Shown here: piece by piece, positions 25,692-34,002 of the stretch
Layout: each line of letters begins with the position of its first letter
Numbering within the stretch: the first letter of the stretch is position 1
Program-made: the position numbers and the translations under genes
Notes under the pieces: generated by a model
What the model saw: only the letters and a program-made list of their open reading frames with translations
What the model was told of the DNA's origin: nothing
Databases searched by the model: none
Source of the DNA: an uncultured Treponema sp.
Lineage (GTDB): Bacteria > Spirochaetota > Spirochaetia > Treponematales > Treponemataceae
Assembly (NCBI GenBank): GCA_947166355.1
Contig: CAMVDX010000009.1
Location: 1-64,000 of the forward strand
Length of the DNA: 64,000 nucleotides
Reading direction: 5' to 3'

Positions 25692-26555
25692 TTAAAACGA
25701 ACTTCTCGAAAGTGGAGAACCTATCCACTGGCCTTCGCTGCCGAGGTAATCACGTTTTTCCCCTTCAATCAAAAACTGAACGCTGTTTACTGTTGAAAAG
25801 GCTGTGGCAGTGTACACAATCTGCTCCAGCTGATGAATATAGCCCTCTACACCGTAGGTATTGATTTCAAAAGCTTCGTTAAAGTTCAGATAGGCAACAC
25901 CGCCAGAAACCTTGGCACTAAGCAGTTTAGTTCCCTCAGGAATAAGGCTCATAAGATTACGCTCTGCAGAAATAGTTGAATCCGGACCTTTCAAAAGAAG
26001 AGTTATAGAAGCAGTAAGCGGAGAATCACTCTTAGAAACCTTACGTTTTACAAGCTGACGTACAACAGAACCATCACCATCAATATTTACAAAACAAAGC
26101 TGAAGCTCGGTAGTGCCTGTAGCGGCAGGCTTTTCTGTCTTAGTTTTTTCTTCTTTTTTCGTAGACTCTGGTTTTACTGATTCTTTAACGCTAGTTACGT
26201 TTTCAGATGTAGCGTTTTTATCTTCGGTGGTTGAGTAGTCCGAAGGACGTATCGAAACCACCTCTTCAGCTGGCTTTGAAGGAGCAGCCTCTTCGCTTTC
26301 AATCTTTATAGTAACCTCGTCATTTTTCAGAGGAATAGTTTCAGTTTTTTTAGGCTCAGCAGGTTCATGCTTTTCGATAGCAGTAGGAGTAGATCCAAAA
26401 ACCTTATCAAAGAAAGCAGTTTCCTTAAGATTAGTAAAAATCTGGTCTTTTTTTACAAGAAATACAATTAAAATAATCAGCAAGCCCAGCAAAACACAAG
26501 CCGCCGCAAACAAAGTAGAATTTTTTTTCTTAGATGATTTTTTCTTCTGTGCCAT
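25692..26555 (-). CDS. GerMN domain-containing membrane protein with an in-frame family A insertion
   Basis: 287 residues. A Lys-rich start is followed by one transmembrane helix (about 14-35), a long Lys/Glu/Ser/Thr-rich linker (about 50-150), and a C-terminal GerMN domain (about 155-280: LQLCFVNIDGDGSVVRQLVKR, LTASITLLLKGPD, LMSLIPEGTKLLSAKVSGGVAYLNFN). GerMN domains are extracytoplasmic and found in lipoproteins such as GerM and in envelope proteins. The linker contains VVSIRPSDYSTT at about residues 99-110, encoded by a half family A palindrome (26226-26262), so the repeat landed in a tolerant disordered region. No ribosome binding site was checked with confidence. Confidence 0.82.
   Translation of the reverse strand: MAQKKKSSKKKNSTLFAAACVLLGLLIILIVFLVKKDQIFTNLKETAFFDKVFGSTPTAIEKHEPAEPKKTETIPLKNDEVTIKIESEEAAPSKPAEEVVSIRPSDYSTTEDKNATSENVTSVKESVKPESTKKEEKTKTEKPAATGTTELQLCFVNIDGDGSVVRQLVKRKVSKSDSPLTASITLLLKGPDSTISAERNLMSLIPEGTKLLSAKVSGGVAYLNFNEAFEINTYGVEGYIHQLEQIVYTATAFSTVNSVQFLIEGEKRDYLGSEGQWIGSPLSRSSF
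26226..26262. repeat. Half family A repeat inside the GerMN gene
   Basis: GGTGGTTGAGTAGTCCGAAGGACGTATCGAAACCACC; inner stem GTCC/GGAC. It keeps the reading frame and encodes VVSIRPSDYSTT in the minus direction. Confidence 0.92.
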
Positions 26556-26581
26556 ACTTTGATTATCGGAAGAAAAACTCC

Positions 26582-26623
26582 GGTGGTTGAGTACTTCGCA
26601 TAGCGAAGTGTATCGAAACCACC
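26582..26623. repeat. Half family A repeat upstream of the GerMN gene
   Basis: GGTGGTTGAGTACTTCGCATAGCGAAGTGTATCGAAACCACC with inner stem ACTTCGC/GCGAAGT. Confidence 0.9.
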
Positions 26624-26714
26624 TGTATTTAGATTGCTAAGAATCGGGACGCAGTACATCACAAATCTTAATCATCTGTCTTATCAGAAATTGTCAAAAG
26701 TTGCACTAGTAGCT

Positions 26715-26746
26715 TTTTAAACGCCTCGAATTCGAGGCGTTTAAAA
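26715..26746. terminator. Perfect 32 bp palindrome, probable terminator
   Basis: Sixteen bases (TTTTAAACGCCTCGAA) followed by their exact complement. It sits just after the decayed YhcG gene and ends the defence operon; A/T flanks fit a bidirectional terminator. Confidence 0.65.
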
Positions 26747-26749
26747 TCT

Positions 26750-27714
26750 TTACTTCTCCTCCGCCAGCAGCAAGTCCAACTGAGATTGCAGTTCTTCTTT
26801 CTTTGGCAAATACAACTGATAGCGGGCTGCAAATAACTGGTTTGTAATTCCCTGAGTTGCATACTCCATTAAAAGTTCATCTTTCTTGGCACCTAAAACA
26901 ATTCCGATTGGTGGATTGTCATCCGGCTGGCAGATTTCAGTTTTGAAATAATTCAAATACATATTCATCTGACCAATATCACCATGCTTTATTTCTTCGC
27001 GTTTTAAGTCGATCAAGACATAGCACTTTAAGATACAGTGATAGAAGACAAGATCAACCTTGAATCTACGGCTTCCAATAGGAATCATATACTGACGACC
27101 GATAAAAGCAAAGCCGCGTCCTAATTCCAATAGAAATTTTTCCATATTTGCCTTTAAGGCAGCCTCAAGTTCTCCTTCTTTATAGCGTTTCTTTTGTGGA
27201 AGCCCTGTAAATTCAAGAACATAAGGGTCACGTATAATATCCTGGGCTGTAATAATCTGATGACCTTCATTTGCCAGAGCGAGAATGCCTTTCTTATCTG
27301 TACTAAGAGCCAGACGCTGAAAAAGAGAACTTTTCATCTGACGTTTTAATTCTCTGACTTTCCAGCCTTCTTTTTCTGCTTCATGAAAGTAGAACTGTAA
27401 TTCCATTTTGTCATCGCATTTTAAGAGTTCAAAATAATGGCTCCAGGTCAATTTGTTAGACACTGTCTCACATTTTGGAAAGGCCAGATAAAACTTTCTC
27501 ATATATGTCAGATTACTTCGGCTGAATCCTCTACCATTTCTTAAAGTAAGGTCTTTAGAAAGATTTACAAGAAGCTGTTTGCCATTAAAAGTTCAGTGTT
27601 TACCGACAGTGCGGCATTGTTTTTTGCTTCCTGCCATAGTGTAGAAATATTGTTTACGAGGAGTTTGTATTCTGGTTCAACTGGTTGTGCGATTAGTGAT
27701 TTTGATTCAGTCAT
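26750..27714 (-). pseudogene. YhcG/DUF1016 family PDDEXK nuclease, broken by internal deletion and frameshift
   Basis: The 5' piece (27565-27714) encodes 49 residues, MTESKSLIAQPVEPEYKLLV... to VNTELL, then runs out of frame to a stop. The rest continues in another frame with GKQLLVNLSKDLTL, NGRGFSRSNLTYMRKFYLAFP and then 250 residues to 26750. Compared with the family, a stretch of roughly 20-30 codons between VNTELL and GKQLL is missing, shifting the frame. The C-terminal PD-(D/E)xK nuclease region is intact in sequence (RRFKVDLVFYH, KCYVLIDLKR at about 143-168 of the ORF starting at 27502). Translation from that internal ATG could still make a nuclease fragment. The family is often carried in restriction-modification loci. 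Confidence 0.8.
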
Positions 27715-27761
27715 AACTCATTTGCTCCTTTCTTTATATTCGATTAACTGAGATTCGGACA

Positions 27762-28628
27762 TTAGTTACCTCTATTTGTAATCTGCTGAATTGCAATTTT
27801 CACAACCTGTACACATAATTTTGCAGTTTCAATTGATGGATTAAATTGCTGTGCCATCTGCTGATATGGATGAATATAGTTTCTAAAATCTTGTACCACA
27901 TGACTAAATTTTTTAACATCCTCGTCAATATATCCAAGTTCTTTTGAAACATCGACATAATCTTTTAAGCTCCATTCGGAAAAAGATTTTACTTTTTCAT
28001 CTTTTTTTGGAGAGGCATTTGCCATATTAAAATCTTTCATATTTTTTGAGGCTATGGCAAATAAAATTCCTTCCAATACAGAACCGCAAAGAAAAATAGT
28101 CGCTAAAGGGCTTTTTGCATTTAAGCAGTTTTCAATTTCATCCATTCTTGACTTTATGATAGGAATTAAACTATTTTCAATAGGTAATTTGGCTAGATTT
28201 AAAGCCTCTACCTTTATGCTGATGAATTCTTCTTCGGTTTTCTCTTTTTTTATGTCAGGAGTGTATAAGTCTTTTACAGAAAAATTGACCTTTTTAAATG
28301 ATATGTTATTACCATTGAGATAGATATTCCAGCCATCATACATGAGATATTTGTTAAAATATTCAATCAAATCATACATTAACTGATAATTTTCGACAAA
28401 ATTAATCGGCTTAAAAGCATTTTTGATACATTCATCAATTTCTGCAGTTCCGTTTAATTTCCTTATATTATCTTCCGTGTATATCTTTCTCGACGGAAAA
28501 CCTTGTCTGTATACATCGTGAAATCCAAGAGAATTAAAAAAAGAAACCAATTCAGGACCAGTTCGATGACCTGATTTTTCGTTAATTATTTCAGTAAGAA
28601 TTTTTATAGTTTGCTCACTTAATTTCAT
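27762..28628 (-). CDS. Unknown protein with HEPN-like C-terminal region, in defence operon
   Basis: 288 residues, no signal or membrane segment. The C-terminal half (about 150-285) looks like a helical HEPN/DUF4145-type fold: PLATIFLCGSVLEGILFAIA, then KFSHVVQDFRNYIHPYQQM, whose R-N-x-x-H is close to the HEPN active-site motif. The N-terminal part (GHRTGPELVSFFNSLGF near 20-36) is not recognised, although the overall pattern recalls abortive-infection proteins. It overlaps the AbiU2-like gene by 4 bp (ATGA), which indicates coupled translation and a functional pair. Whether it is a toxin, antitoxin or regulator cannot be told. Confidence 0.55.
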   Translation of the reverse strand: MKLSEQTIKILTEIINEKSGHRTGPELVSFFNSLGFHDVYRQGFPSRKIYTEDNIRKLNGTAEIDECIKNAFKPINFVENYQLMYDLIEYFNKYLMYDGWNIYLNGNNISFKKVNFSVKDLYTPDIKKEKTEEEFISIKVEALNLAKLPIENSLIPIIKSRMDEIENCLNAKSPLATIFLCGSVLEGILFAIASKNMKDFNMANASPKKDEKVKSFSEWSLKDYVDVSKELGYIDEDVKKFSHVVQDFRNYIHPYQQMAQQFNPSIETAKLCVQVVKIAIQQITNRGN

Positions 28629-29275
28629 TTTGAACCATCCTTTGACAATTTCTTAAACAAATTATCTACATCAAATACATTGTTAGTTTGAACAGCGTAA
28701 ATAGATTCATCAAACATAACTGATATTTTGTTGCAAACTTCACTGGCAATCTGAAGGAACTTTTTCATATCTTTGAATGATAACGGAAAGTCTTTTTCAA
28801 GTTTTCCATTATTATCTTTATATGCTTCATCTAAGTGAGCATAATATTTATTACGCTGGTTTCTTAAATTTTCACGTTCTCTAGAAACATTTTTTAATAA
28901 TTGCCGACAATCAGCAAGTTCTTTATTAAAATCAATAGAAATTGTTTTTTCCAAAACATATTTATCTGTATCACAATCGACATATCCAATATCACGAGTT
29001 GTTTTAAATAAAGAAACATTTTCACGGCATATATTTATTAGTTTAAATAAGCTGGTTTGACTCTTGTCATCAAAAAGTTTTGCAGTTTCAATAAAAACAG
29101 TATGTAACAAAGATGAATATGTCAGCTGAAAAAATGCCGGAGCGAAATTCATTTCTGCTATGTATTTTCTTTTGGAGTCAATAAGATGCTTATACAATTC
29201 AAAGCAATCATTAGTGTAAGTAATGCGAGAAAAATATTGATCTAATAGAATCTTAAAAGTTTCTTTTGTCTCCAT
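28625..29275 (-). CDS. AbiU2-like HEPN protein
   Basis: 216 residues, all helical. It carries RNQRNKYYAHLDE near residues 138-150, giving the HEPN ribonuclease motif R-N-x(4)-H. The order of helices around it (FFQLTYSSLLHTVFIETAKLFDD at about 48-70) matches the HEPN AbiU2 family of abortive-infection proteins. It would be an RNA-cutting effector. GGGAGG lies 7 nt before its ATG, and its start is 3 bp after the methylase stop, so it belongs to the same operon as the helicase and methylase. Coupling to the following gene suggests a two-component effector module. Confidence 0.7.
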   Translation of the reverse strand: METKETFKILLDQYFSRITYTNDCFELYKHLIDSKRKYIAEMNFAPAFFQLTYSSLLHTVFIETAKLFDDKSQTSLFKLINICRENVSLFKTTRDIGYVDCDTDKYVLEKTISIDFNKELADCRQLLKNVSRERENLRNQRNKYYAHLDEAYKDNNGKLEKDFPLSFKDMKKFLQIASEVCNKISVMFDESIYAVQTNNVFDVDNLFKKLSKDGSK

Positions 29276-29278
29276 CTT

Positions 29279-32200
29279 CTACCTCCCCTCCACAATCTTT
29301 ATTTCATCTTCGGAAAGGCCATAGAGCGCGTAGACAAGGCGGTCGATTTCTGCTTCTTCTTTGCTTGTGTCTGCCTGTGGATTGTTTTTTTTTGCAGAGA
29401 GGATTTTGTCTACAAGGTCTATTATGGGCTTTTGCTGGGCTGATGTGGCAGATGGGATTGGAATTTCAGCAAGAGGTTTGTTGAAATATTCGCGAGCATT
29501 ACCTTTCGGTTTACCAATGAAACCATAAAACCAATCTAATAGACTAGAATTTAACAAGCCAAGAATAAACTTTATTGAATAACCAGAGTATTCATTAATA
29601 ACAATAGCTCGTATATCTCCACCATCATTAAAGCATTGTTCATTATCATATGCAAAACGATTGTGTTCTGCACGATATGGAACTACAAGCCTTTCTTTTG
29701 CATCGTGAATTATTTTTTCAGAAGGACGATGTAATCTCCACCATTTATATTCTCCTGTCTTTGGACCACGTCTGTCTAACAATTCTTTTTTAAATTTTTC
29801 CAAGTAAGCATAAGCATTTGGATATTTTGTTTTAGAAAAATCGTTATCACAATATATTAACCATAAATCGATTTTATTTATTACATATCTTTGAATATGA
29901 CTATTTTTAATACATTGTCTTACAATTTCTAATTCTATATTGTTACCTTCAATAATAGCTTTTGGGACAGAGAATATTCCATTCTTTCCAGATTCTGCTC
30001 CTTTTGCGATTTCTGAAATACTACCTAGTAAAACAGCATTGTCTTTCATTTTTTCAATTATTTTAAAAGATTGAACATTTGAAACAATCCAAGTATCTGA
30101 AAGTTTATTTCTTTCTAATTCGCAATACTCATAATCATCATTTAATTCTAGTGTATTAAGAACATCTTTCTTATAAGTAAAGAATTTTATTTTATCGGTT
30201 CCTGATTTCTTTTTTGTAAAAGAAATCGCTGTATGAACACTAGCACTTTCAAAAACTGTTGCATTATGAAAATTGATTACTTTTTCAAGTTTGTCATTTA
30301 AGAAAAGGCGTAATTTTTTTGCATAATCATTTCCGAGAAAATAATTTGAAGTTATAAATGTTTGAATTCCATTATACGAAAGAAGTCTAATTCCTTGACA
30401 TATAAAATAATACATCAAGTCATTGTATCCAGTATGAATTTCAGGATATGTTTGCTTTAAAACTTCATGCATTTGAGGCATTGTATTTATGTTTACATAT
30501 GGTGGATTTCCGATAACAATATCAAAGCCATCTTTAATTCCGAACATCCATTCAGCATCAAAGAATTCTGCACTTCGGTTTTTATCGTAAGGATCCCATG
30601 TTGAAATTAATTTAGCATTTTCTTTTCCAAATCCAAGATCCATAAGAGTTTGTTCGAGCTCTTGTCGAATTTGCTTGTCTTCTTGTTTCAGTTCAAACTT
30701 ATATTTTGGGCTTTTTGCGTTAAATAGATTATGGCGAACTTTTTGTAGTCGCTCCATCAACGGTTCGATATCTTTATCAAAAAGAGTTGCCGTTTCATCA
30801 TTTAATCCAATCAAACTGTTAGCAGTAACAAATCTATTCTCCAAGTTTGGTAACGGACGCACACCAAAGTTAGCTTTTTTGTCATCAACTTTCTGATCAA
30901 CAATAAGAGAAATAAAGAATCTTAGGCGGCTTATCTGTGTGGCAATTGGTTGAATATCAATTCCGTGAATACAGTTTTCTATTAAATAAAGCTTACGAGC
31001 ATAATCAAGTTCATTTTCATCAAAAACTGTAAGTAATTCTTTTTGTAGCTCATTCTTTTCTTTTGGAGTAAGCTTTGTATCATTAGAAATCTTTTGAATC
31101 TGAATCTGCTTCCAGTTATCGTTCTGCGGATCAAGCTTATGAATTACATAAACCATTTTCTGCAAGATTCCCATAGGGAATGCGCCGGAACCACACGCAG
31201 GGTCTAAAATTTTACATTCATCGATATAGCGTAAAATCTGGAAGCGTTCTTCTGCTGTAAACTCAGGCTCAGTTTCGTTATAGGCAATAAGATTGTCGAG
31301 TTTTGAATCAAGAGTGTTTTCGACTTCTTCTACAGCTTTTGTTTTTTCTTCCAAAGTTCCTTTTGAAAGCACTGCATCTTTTATCTTTGTTTTTAAATAA
31401 GCCTTTAAGCTTTCATCAACCATGTATTCTACAATTGGTCGTGGAGTATAGAAACTACCAGTCTGTTTACGGGCATTTGTTTTTGTTTCAGGATTATAAG
31501 AAGCTAGAAGGTTTTCAAATACACGGCCTAAAAGTTCTGGGTCAAGCGCAATATCTTCTTCTACAGGTGTGTTTTCTGCAATGGTAAACTTGTATTTTTG
31601 CAGGATATTTATAATTCCGTTTACAGTAACATCCTTTTTCTTTTTGTCGTCGTATTCTGTACTAAGGTCAACCTTAACGTCTTTTCCAAAGAAAACATAA
31701 TCAGGAACAAAAAGTTCGTTGTCTTTTCTGTCGCTGAAGCCATCTTCATAATCAATTACAGCTCCGCCTTTTTTGCCTTTTAATTCATCATCCTGATGGT
31801 CAAGGCACTCAAAAAGTCCACCGTTCATAAACGGAACTTTTGATTCAATAAGTTTTACAAACTCTTCTGGATTCTTATGATAACGCTGGTAGCGCATAAG
31901 GCTTGTTGCATTCTGATTCTGTCCGTCAATCCTAAATGCTCGTTTTCCATGTTCAGCATTTAAGCTCGCAAAGAAAAGATTCTGAAGAATTGCTTTGTAG
32001 TAAATGCTTTTTAATTCTGGTTGAACAGCTGAAAAATCATATTGTTTTTCTGGTTCAAAGTTTGTGATTATTTCTTTTATTTGCTTTTCATCAAAAAGTT
32101 CTTCTGGAATCAAATCCTTTTCTTTTATAAACCATACAAACAAAAGACGTGTTAAAAGACGGATAAGGTTCTTTGCATTATGCTCACGAAGCTTTTCTTC

Positions 32201-32983
32201 TTTTGTAAAAAGAGTACCACGGGCAGCTTCCATTTCATAACCAGGATAAACAACAGTTTTGATTGCCCAGAAATACCAGTTAGAAAGTTCTGTGTAAAAG
32301 CGTTTGTTAAGAGTCTGCGTATCAAGAACTTCACTCCAGGCTTTATGTAAGCTTTCAAAGTTAGTGATTGTATAATCAGCACTTAATTGTACAAGGCTCA
32401 TATCAAAAAGAATTTCAATATGAGCACGGTGCGGCTTTTCAAAGAAAATGTCTTTAATCAAGGTTACTTTTTCAAGCACGTCGCGCTCACTGTCACGTTT
32501 ATTTACCCTGCGGTTGATTACAGCAAGAGTAATACATTTGCCATATTTGAAAATAACCAGAATCGGAATTGCAAAGAGCTTGTTTATCTCACGCGTGATG
32601 GCGGCAATCTTTGTCTTTGACCATTCGCTTCCGGCAAGCTCAACGGCAAAGCAGAGATAAGACTGCGGATTCAGCGGATTGACTTTTGAGTTAAAAAGCT
32701 GACCGTTCTCTGAAAAAGAGTCGTCTGTCAGCTGAAAGAGGATGTCTATGGATTTCCATTCAGAGCAAAAGGCACGTTCTTCGCTAAAGCGTTCCTTGTT
32801 TGCCGATGATTCAATGTAGATTTCCTTAAACTCGGCAAAAGTCTTTTTATCAAGCGGCGCTTGCAGACTTGTGTCATAGCCGAGCGTGCTAAAAAGATTT
32901 ATTCCCGCGTCAGAAAGTGATTTACTGCCAAACGCCTTGACTGCTTCCTGTATGTTCTGTTTTTCATCAGTATTCTTTGCCAT
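29279..32983 (-). CDS. Large Eco57I-type adenine-specific DNA methyltransferase (type IIG or DISARM-like)
   Basis: 1234 residues. The SAM motif DPACGSGAFPMGIL (near residue 595) and catalytic NPPYVN (near 825) mark an N6-adenine methyltransferase of the Eco57I class. Residues about 1-250 form a separate domain (FAVELAGSEWSKTKIAAITREINKLF...ILVIFKYGKCITLAVI) that could be nuclease-like or scaffold; I see no certain PD-(D/E)xK motif. The C-terminal 250 residues would be target recognition (KPLAEIPIPSATSAQQKPIIDLVDKIL at the end, as in type I/IIG specificity regions). A good GGAG site precedes the ATG. Beside a PLD-SNF2 helicase it probably provides self/non-self marking in a phage defence system. 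Confidence 0.85.
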   Translation of the reverse strand: MAKNTDEKQNIQEAVKAFGSKSLSDAGINLFSTLGYDTSLQAPLDKKTFAEFKEIYIESSANKERFSEERAFCSEWKSIDILFQLTDDSFSENGQLFNSKVNPLNPQSYLCFAVELAGSEWSKTKIAAITREINKLFAIPILVIFKYGKCITLAVINRRVNKRDSERDVLEKVTLIKDIFFEKPHRAHIEILFDMSLVQLSADYTITNFESLHKAWSEVLDTQTLNKRFYTELSNWYFWAIKTVVYPGYEMEAARGTLFTKEEKLREHNAKNLIRLLTRLLFVWFIKEKDLIPEELFDEKQIKEIITNFEPEKQYDFSAVQPELKSIYYKAILQNLFFASLNAEHGKRAFRIDGQNQNATSLMRYQRYHKNPEEFVKLIESKVPFMNGGLFECLDHQDDELKGKKGGAVIDYEDGFSDRKDNELFVPDYVFFGKDVKVDLSTEYDDKKKKDVTVNGIINILQKYKFTIAENTPVEEDIALDPELLGRVFENLLASYNPETKTNARKQTGSFYTPRPIVEYMVDESLKAYLKTKIKDAVLSKGTLEEKTKAVEEVENTLDSKLDNLIAYNETEPEFTAEERFQILRYIDECKILDPACGSGAFPMGILQKMVYVIHKLDPQNDNWKQIQIQKISNDTKLTPKEKNELQKELLTVFDENELDYARKLYLIENCIHGIDIQPIATQISRLRFFISLIVDQKVDDKKANFGVRPLPNLENRFVTANSLIGLNDETATLFDKDIEPLMERLQKVRHNLFNAKSPKYKFELKQEDKQIRQELEQTLMDLGFGKENAKLISTWDPYDKNRSAEFFDAEWMFGIKDGFDIVIGNPPYVNINTMPQMHEVLKQTYPEIHTGYNDLMYYFICQGIRLLSYNGIQTFITSNYFLGNDYAKKLRLFLNDKLEKVINFHNATVFESASVHTAISFTKKKSGTDKIKFFTYKKDVLNTLELNDDYEYCELERNKLSDTWIVSNVQSFKIIEKMKDNAVLLGSISEIAKGAESGKNGIFSVPKAIIEGNNIELEIVRQCIKNSHIQRYVINKIDLWLIYCDNDFSKTKYPNAYAYLEKFKKELLDRRGPKTGEYKWWRLHRPSEKIIHDAKERLVVPYRAEHNRFAYDNEQCFNDGGDIRAIVINEYSGYSIKFILGLLNSSLLDWFYGFIGKPKGNAREYFNKPLAEIPIPSATSAQQKPIIDLVDKILSAKKNNPQADTSKEEAEIDRLVYALYGLSEDEIKIVEGR

Positions 32984-32985
32984 GT

Positions 32986-33987
32986 TTATTTCTCCACTTT
33001 ATTCTCTAAATTTTGAATGCTCTCAAGAAAATGCTTTTCTACCAAAGAAAGCCTGTCTGCTTCTTTTGCTTTGTATTTCTTGTATTCATCGTGAGCCTTG
33101 TCCAGTGCCTGCTGATGAGAAACACGACCAGCTGTTGTAAGAATTTCACGTCTGGTCATTTTAAGATAATCATCTATTGTTTCAAGCCAGTCTTTCATAT
33201 ACATCGGTTCATGGTCTAGTGCTCGGACTTCGGCAATGTCGAGATATGCAGTTACAATTTTATTTAATGCATCCAATTCTGTATCAGAAAGATAGTTCTT
33301 TGCAATTTCTACATCTGTCTTTTTGATTTCTTTTCCAGCCCATGAAGTTAGCCCCATATTTTGTTTTTCGCTGTCAGCACGCTGGTAAATTATTTCTGCG
33401 GCTGTATGCTTATGAGCCGCCCAGTGCATTTTGTTCTGCACCTGCTTAAAGAATGCAATAGAACTTTCTGCACTCGGATTGTAATCAATGCTTGTTGCGT
33501 AAATATCAAGCACTTTTCGCCAGAAGACTTTTTCGCTTGAACGAATATCGCGGATTCGTGCCAAAAGTTCATCAAAATAATTTCCACCGCCAAGTTCTTT
33601 TAGCCGCCTGTCATCAAGGGCGAAACCTTTCTGCATGTATTCTTTAAGAATCTGCATCGCCCAAATTCTGAACTGTGTTCCCCTAAGCGATTTTACGCGA
33701 TAGCCAACGGAAATAATGACATCGAGATTATAGTATTCTATGAGGCGTTCTACTTCGCGGCTACCTTCATTTTGAACTGTTGCAAATTTTGCAACAGTTC
33801 GATTTTCATCAAGTTCGCCTTCTTCAAAAATATTTTTTATATGCCTTGAAATTGTTGACTTATCACGCTGAAACAATTCTGCCATCTGGTCAAGGGAAAG
33901 CCAGACGGTATCATTGTCAAAAGTCGCTTGTATTTGAGTAATTCCATCCTCTGTTGTGTACATTATAAGGCTTGTTTTATTTTCCAT
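32986..33987 (-). CDS. RhuM family protein
   Basis: 333 residues from ATG 33987 (GGGAG upstream). N-terminal part (about 10-110) matches the RhuM pattern: VWLSLDQMAELFQRDKSTISRHIKNIFEEGEL, a Bro-N-like/HTH region, then YNLDVIISVGYRVKSLRGTQFRIWAMQILKEYMQKG. The rest is helical (KVFWRKVLDIYATSIDYNP). RhuM proteins are common accessory genes in restriction-modification islands; their role there is unknown. It is packed between the helicase (15 bp upstream) and the methylase (2 bp downstream), so it is a genuine member of this operon. Family assignment is firm, function is not. Confidence 0.85.
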   Translation of the reverse strand: MENKTSLIMYTTEDGITQIQATFDNDTVWLSLDQMAELFQRDKSTISRHIKNIFEEGELDENRTVAKFATVQNEGSREVERLIEYYNLDVIISVGYRVKSLRGTQFRIWAMQILKEYMQKGFALDDRRLKELGGGNYFDELLARIRDIRSSEKVFWRKVLDIYATSIDYNPSAESSIAFFKQVQNKMHWAAHKHTAAEIIYQRADSEKQNMGLTSWAGKEIKKTDVEIAKNYLSDTELDALNKIVTAYLDIAEVRALDHEPMYMKDWLETIDDYLKMTRREILTTAGRVSHQQALDKAHDEYKKYKAKEADRLSLVEKHFLESIQNLENKVEK

Positions 33988-34002
33988 ATTCTTATGCACT
34001 CC

